The notes below the pieces were generated by a model. That model was not told the origin of the DNA. It did no database searches and was given only the letters and a program-made list of their open reading frames with translations. Below are positions 61,591 through 64,000 of a stretch of DNA of 64,000 nucleotides, piece by piece (position 1 is the stretch's first letter; each line of letters opens with the position of its first letter). The position numbers and the translations under genes were made by a program. Where the stretch lies: NCBI GenBank assembly GCA_949825045.1, contig OX463806.1, positions 47,578,208 to 47,642,207 on the forward strand, written 5' to 3'. The stretch comes from Argyresthia goedartella (taxonomy: Eukaryota; Arthropoda; Insecta; Lepidoptera; Argyresthiidae).

Positions 61591-62149
61591 CTGTAAATTA
61601 ATGAAAAATGTAAAATGACTTAGCAACAGTTGAAATAATTAAGTTATTAAAGTAACAATAGGTACTTATATCCAATTAATTACCTATTTGGTCTGTTCTT
61701 CTAAAAGTTAGAAAGATAGAATATGTGCGTGTATTTGTTACTTCTCCCCATGATTTAAAAAAAATTGGTAAAGGCAAGGCGCGCTGTTTAGGAGGTGTCA
61801 AAACCACTAAACCAATATTTTTAATAAGACAGCTCTTGGTCCGTGGCAACAGATTCCATTTTCAATCACACAATTTTAATAAGTCTGCTTAGTTTAGTTC
61901 ATGTCACCTCCTGAATCTCAGGCAAGGATAGCTTATGCCTACTCTGGATTAAAACATACTACTACAGTTACTTTGCCGAGATTATTTACAGGAACCATAA
62001 TAAAGAGGAAAAGATGGAATTTGTTATGGTCAAATGGTCAAAACACTGGCAGAGCTGAGGGCAAAAGCTAGAAAAATATAATATGCATAGCTGTAAAAAA
62101 CCAAATTTCTGAATGAATGAAAAAAAAAATGTATAATTACTTGTGCAAA

Positions 62150-62372
62150 ACAAAATCAACAACCTGGCATTTTCAAAGTTGGCACAGCATCTATGGTGTT
62201 TACCAAGTGTGATATTTGGCATCAAAACGTTTATGACACACTTTGCAGCGTTTGAAAATATAGTAGTTTTCCAGAACTCCTCCATCAACATTATACAGCC
62301 ATGATCTGAATTTGTCTGAATATTTCTACGGGTCCGGAAATGATAGTACTGCACTTTTTCCGCACCTGCTAT
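62150..62372 (-). pseudogene. THAP-domain-like exon remnant
   Basis: After an acceptor (TTTCTATAGCAG) at about 62366, the minus strand reads CGKSAVLSFPDP, then KYSDKFRSWLYNVDG, ENYYIFKRCKVCHKRFDAKY. The order Cys, 'FP.', 'W', 'CxxC/H..F' resembles a THAP zinc-finger (C2CH) domain as in THAP proteins and P-element transposases. In-frame TAG after FPDP and TAA after KYHTW break it. It could be a decayed host THAP gene or a P-like transposase start. Moderate to low certainty. Confidence 0.42.
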
Positions 62373-62515
62373 AGAAATGATATTTTCAAGAGATTAGATA
62401 CAATTAAACATAAACATAAACATGTACAAACAGGCACATACTTTGCTTCTGGTCCCAGACTAGGATACCCTGTGTTAAGGGAACCAGAAACAGCAACTTG
62501 GGACCAGGCTATCTA
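62370..62515 (-). repeat. SINE family A, minus copy (body)
   Basis: The reverse complement contains GTTGCTGTTTCTGGTTCCC, then CACAGGGTATCCTAGTCTGG and GTATGTGCCTGTTTGTACAT, aligning with the body of the SINE at 54.1 kb, and it ends with a TTTATGTTTATG tail. Confidence 0.75.
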
Positions 62516-62559
62516 AACGCAAAAAAAATCTATGTTTTTTTTTCCTTTGCGCCCCCTTA

Positions 62560-62770
62560 CATACACTCCAACCCAGAGATGCTCCCGGCGCCGTCCTCTG
62601 GGTATTGGTGAGATTATCCCGCCATCCGGAATGTCTCATACTTATCCTTTGCAGTCTCCTCGATATGTCCATCGGTGCTACTAATGGACTCCCCGGAGAC
62701 TGAGGTATTATCAGCGACCTTTTCCGGACCATCAGGATCTTTTTTACGTCTCTTTCTCCCCCCTATTGCT
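62560..62770 (-). other. Coding-like remnant, unidentified
   Basis: One minus-strand frame reads KRRKKDPDGPEKVADNTSVS, GESISSTDGHIEETAKDKYE and TFRMAG, then a stop. Another frame downstream gives HQYPEDGAGSISGLECM. The composition resembles the basic/acidic N-terminus of a LINE ORF1 or a retrotransposon gag. I do not recognise the family. Confidence 0.35.
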
Positions 62771-62779
62771 GCTCACAGA

Positions 62780-63230
62780 AAAGCTTAAATAACTTTAAAT
62801 TTAATTTAATTTTCGGGATCACGCCTTTCCTTTTCAAAGGTTCCCGCCTTTTTTTCTCGTTACTTTTTTTAGGTAGATAGGTTGGTAGGTAAGGGGACGC
62901 CAAGGGATAAGATTTAGAAAAAATCGAAAATAGGTGCGACGAAGAGCGCAGCGAGGATTAAAAAAAAAGCCAGTCAGAAAACTTAAGAAAGAGGGAAAAA
63001 ATCACGCACACTAAATACAACAACAAACAAACAACGAACCGAAAACAAACAAATGTCAAATATGCCGGCCGGGTACGTTCCAATTCAAAAACATTGTTGG
63101 GAATACAATATTTGAATAAACAGTAGAAGCAATATTATAAGCTCTTGTCATTTTCTCGTATAATTTATAAAAATTTCCAGTTAGATTTATTATTTTAAAA
63201 GATTTTCGAGTTTCTCATTATGAATATTTA
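62780..63230. other. AT-rich non-coding stretch
   Basis: No gene recognised. GGTAGATAGGTTGGTAGGTA is a short simple repeat at about 62870-62892. Confidence 0.45.
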
Positions 63231-63439
63231 CATTTACATGTACACATCGATTAGTAAAAAGTTCATAGCATGAAACGGAACGTTTTCTTGTAGTATTGCT
63301 ATCATGAAAAAATAAAAGTGATTACATTTCACGAAATATTTATTTAAAAAGTGACATCTAGAGGGCGTGGTCAGCACTAAATTCATGCTCACAAAGCTAC
63401 GGATCGCATTATAGAGGAGTGATGATCCCATGGTATGGC

Positions 63440-63590
63440 CCAAATCTTCCGTAATTTTGCTTCTTAAGGCCGAAGTCAAGTCTTCCGCTATTTTGTTTCT
63501 TAAGGCCGAAGCCAAGTCTTCCGTGTTTTTGTTTCGGCCGAAGCCAAGTCTTTTGTATTTTGTTTCATAAGGCCGAAGCCAAGTCTAATT
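63440..63590. repeat. 36-bp tandem repeat x4, degenerate
   Basis: Units contain TTCTTAAGGCCGAAGCCAAG followed by TCTTCCGTATTTTTG. The third unit lacks CTTAA. No coding role is seen. Confidence 0.85.
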
Positions 63591-63711
63591 TGAGGAGTCA
63601 TGTCCGTATATAATGTCATGACATGATACTTCTACCACTTTCTTCATCTTCATCTTCAATTGTTGAGCAGATATAATCGTATATATGTTGATAATTTTAA
63701 AAATTCTTCAA

Positions 63712-64000
63712 TTAGTCAACAGTGGTACGCGGGATATTTTCTGGTTTATAAATTAGCAACAGTTGATCGATGAAGGCAAGGCGTTGAATAATAGGGGCGG
63801 GGCAATCAAAAAATATATGATCCAGTGTTTGATCAGCGGCATTACATTCATTACAAATTGGTGAAGATATAATTTGCATACGGTGAAGATGTGATCTAAA
63901 GCGAAAGTGACCAAATCTCAGACGTGTCATTATAACATAGAATTTCCTACTATTCCACATGTTTGACTTAGAGAACCAGGCACGTCCAATTCTTCCAGTA
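63712..64000 (-). pseudogene. LINE C-terminal Cys-rich domain, runs off the window
   Basis: Minus-strand frame MTRLRFGHFRFRSHLHRMQI, then SPICNECNAADQTLDHIFFD and CPAPI, ending at the stop at 63712. The pattern 'TRLR.GH....HL.R......P.C..C.....T..H.....C' is the zinc-knuckle-like end of LINE pol proteins that often follows an RNase H domain (I/R1-like groups). The rest of the element would lie beyond position 64000. Confidence 0.75.

Overview
This is eukaryotic nuclear DNA, very probably from a moth or butterfly. The evidence is an AT-rich background packed with repeat families typical of Lepidoptera: an abundant dispersed repeat starting near 'GGTTCCGTACCC' and ending near 'CTCGCACTTGGCCGG', tRNA-derived SINEs, and CR1/Jockey-like LINEs. 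There are also mariner, Tc1, piggyBac and Mutator-like DNA elements and a gypsy-type LTR retrotransposon. No bacterial operons, CRISPR array or viral genome is visible. These names come from motif recognition by eye, not from a database search.

Only one host gene can be supported. It lies on the minus strand and is spread over about 33 kb, from 39.6 kb down to 6.2 kb. Its exons read as an EDEM-type (GH47) ER mannosidase-like protein, best matching EDEM3. Exons are at 39439-39591, about 31492-31656, about 30372-30602, 28574-28621, 25468-25579, 24942-25257, about 19230-19418 and about 6186-6572. Codon phase is conserved across three junctions (39439 to 31656, 25468 to 25257, 24942 to 19418). 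Two exons (about 30.5 and 19.3 kb) are broken by short tandem duplications, and several expected exons were not found, so the locus may be decaying or mis-assembled.

The introns hold most of what is unusual. From left to right: a Mutator-like element (0.58-2.58 kb); a 1.3-kb element with about 97-bp inverted termini (3.5-4.8 kb); a piggyBac-type element with TTAA duplications (10.4-11.2 kb); a 22-copy 195-bp minisatellite (12.36-16.74 kb); a dead mariner (17.3-18.2 kb); and a Tc1-like transposase whose catalytic-glutamate segment is amplified into about 43 tandem 102-bp units (19.95-24.30 kb). Shorter arrays follow at 25.9, 27.0, 28.9 and 32.1 kb. A young gypsy element with identical-looking 338-bp LTRs (32967-39416) sits in one EDEM intron.

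From 39.6 kb to the right end the window is almost entirely non-LTR retrotransposon. There are broken copies at 39.6-40.9, 41.2-42.1, 43.3-43.7, 44.0-45.1, 45.1-47.3, 55.4-56.2, 57.5-57.8 and 63.7-64.0 kb. A nearly intact two-ORF LINE with target-site duplications lies at 47.58-52.2 kb. A LINE at 58.2-61.4 kb has an open 942-codon ORF but altered endonuclease motifs. SINEs and simple repeats fill the gaps.

The strongest theme is how sequence is being remodelled. Coding segments of transposons turn into tandem satellites (Tc1, LINE RT, the end of the dispersed repeat). Perfect short foldbacks appear, at least one of them in only one of two copies of a repeat. Microsatellite growth invades exons.
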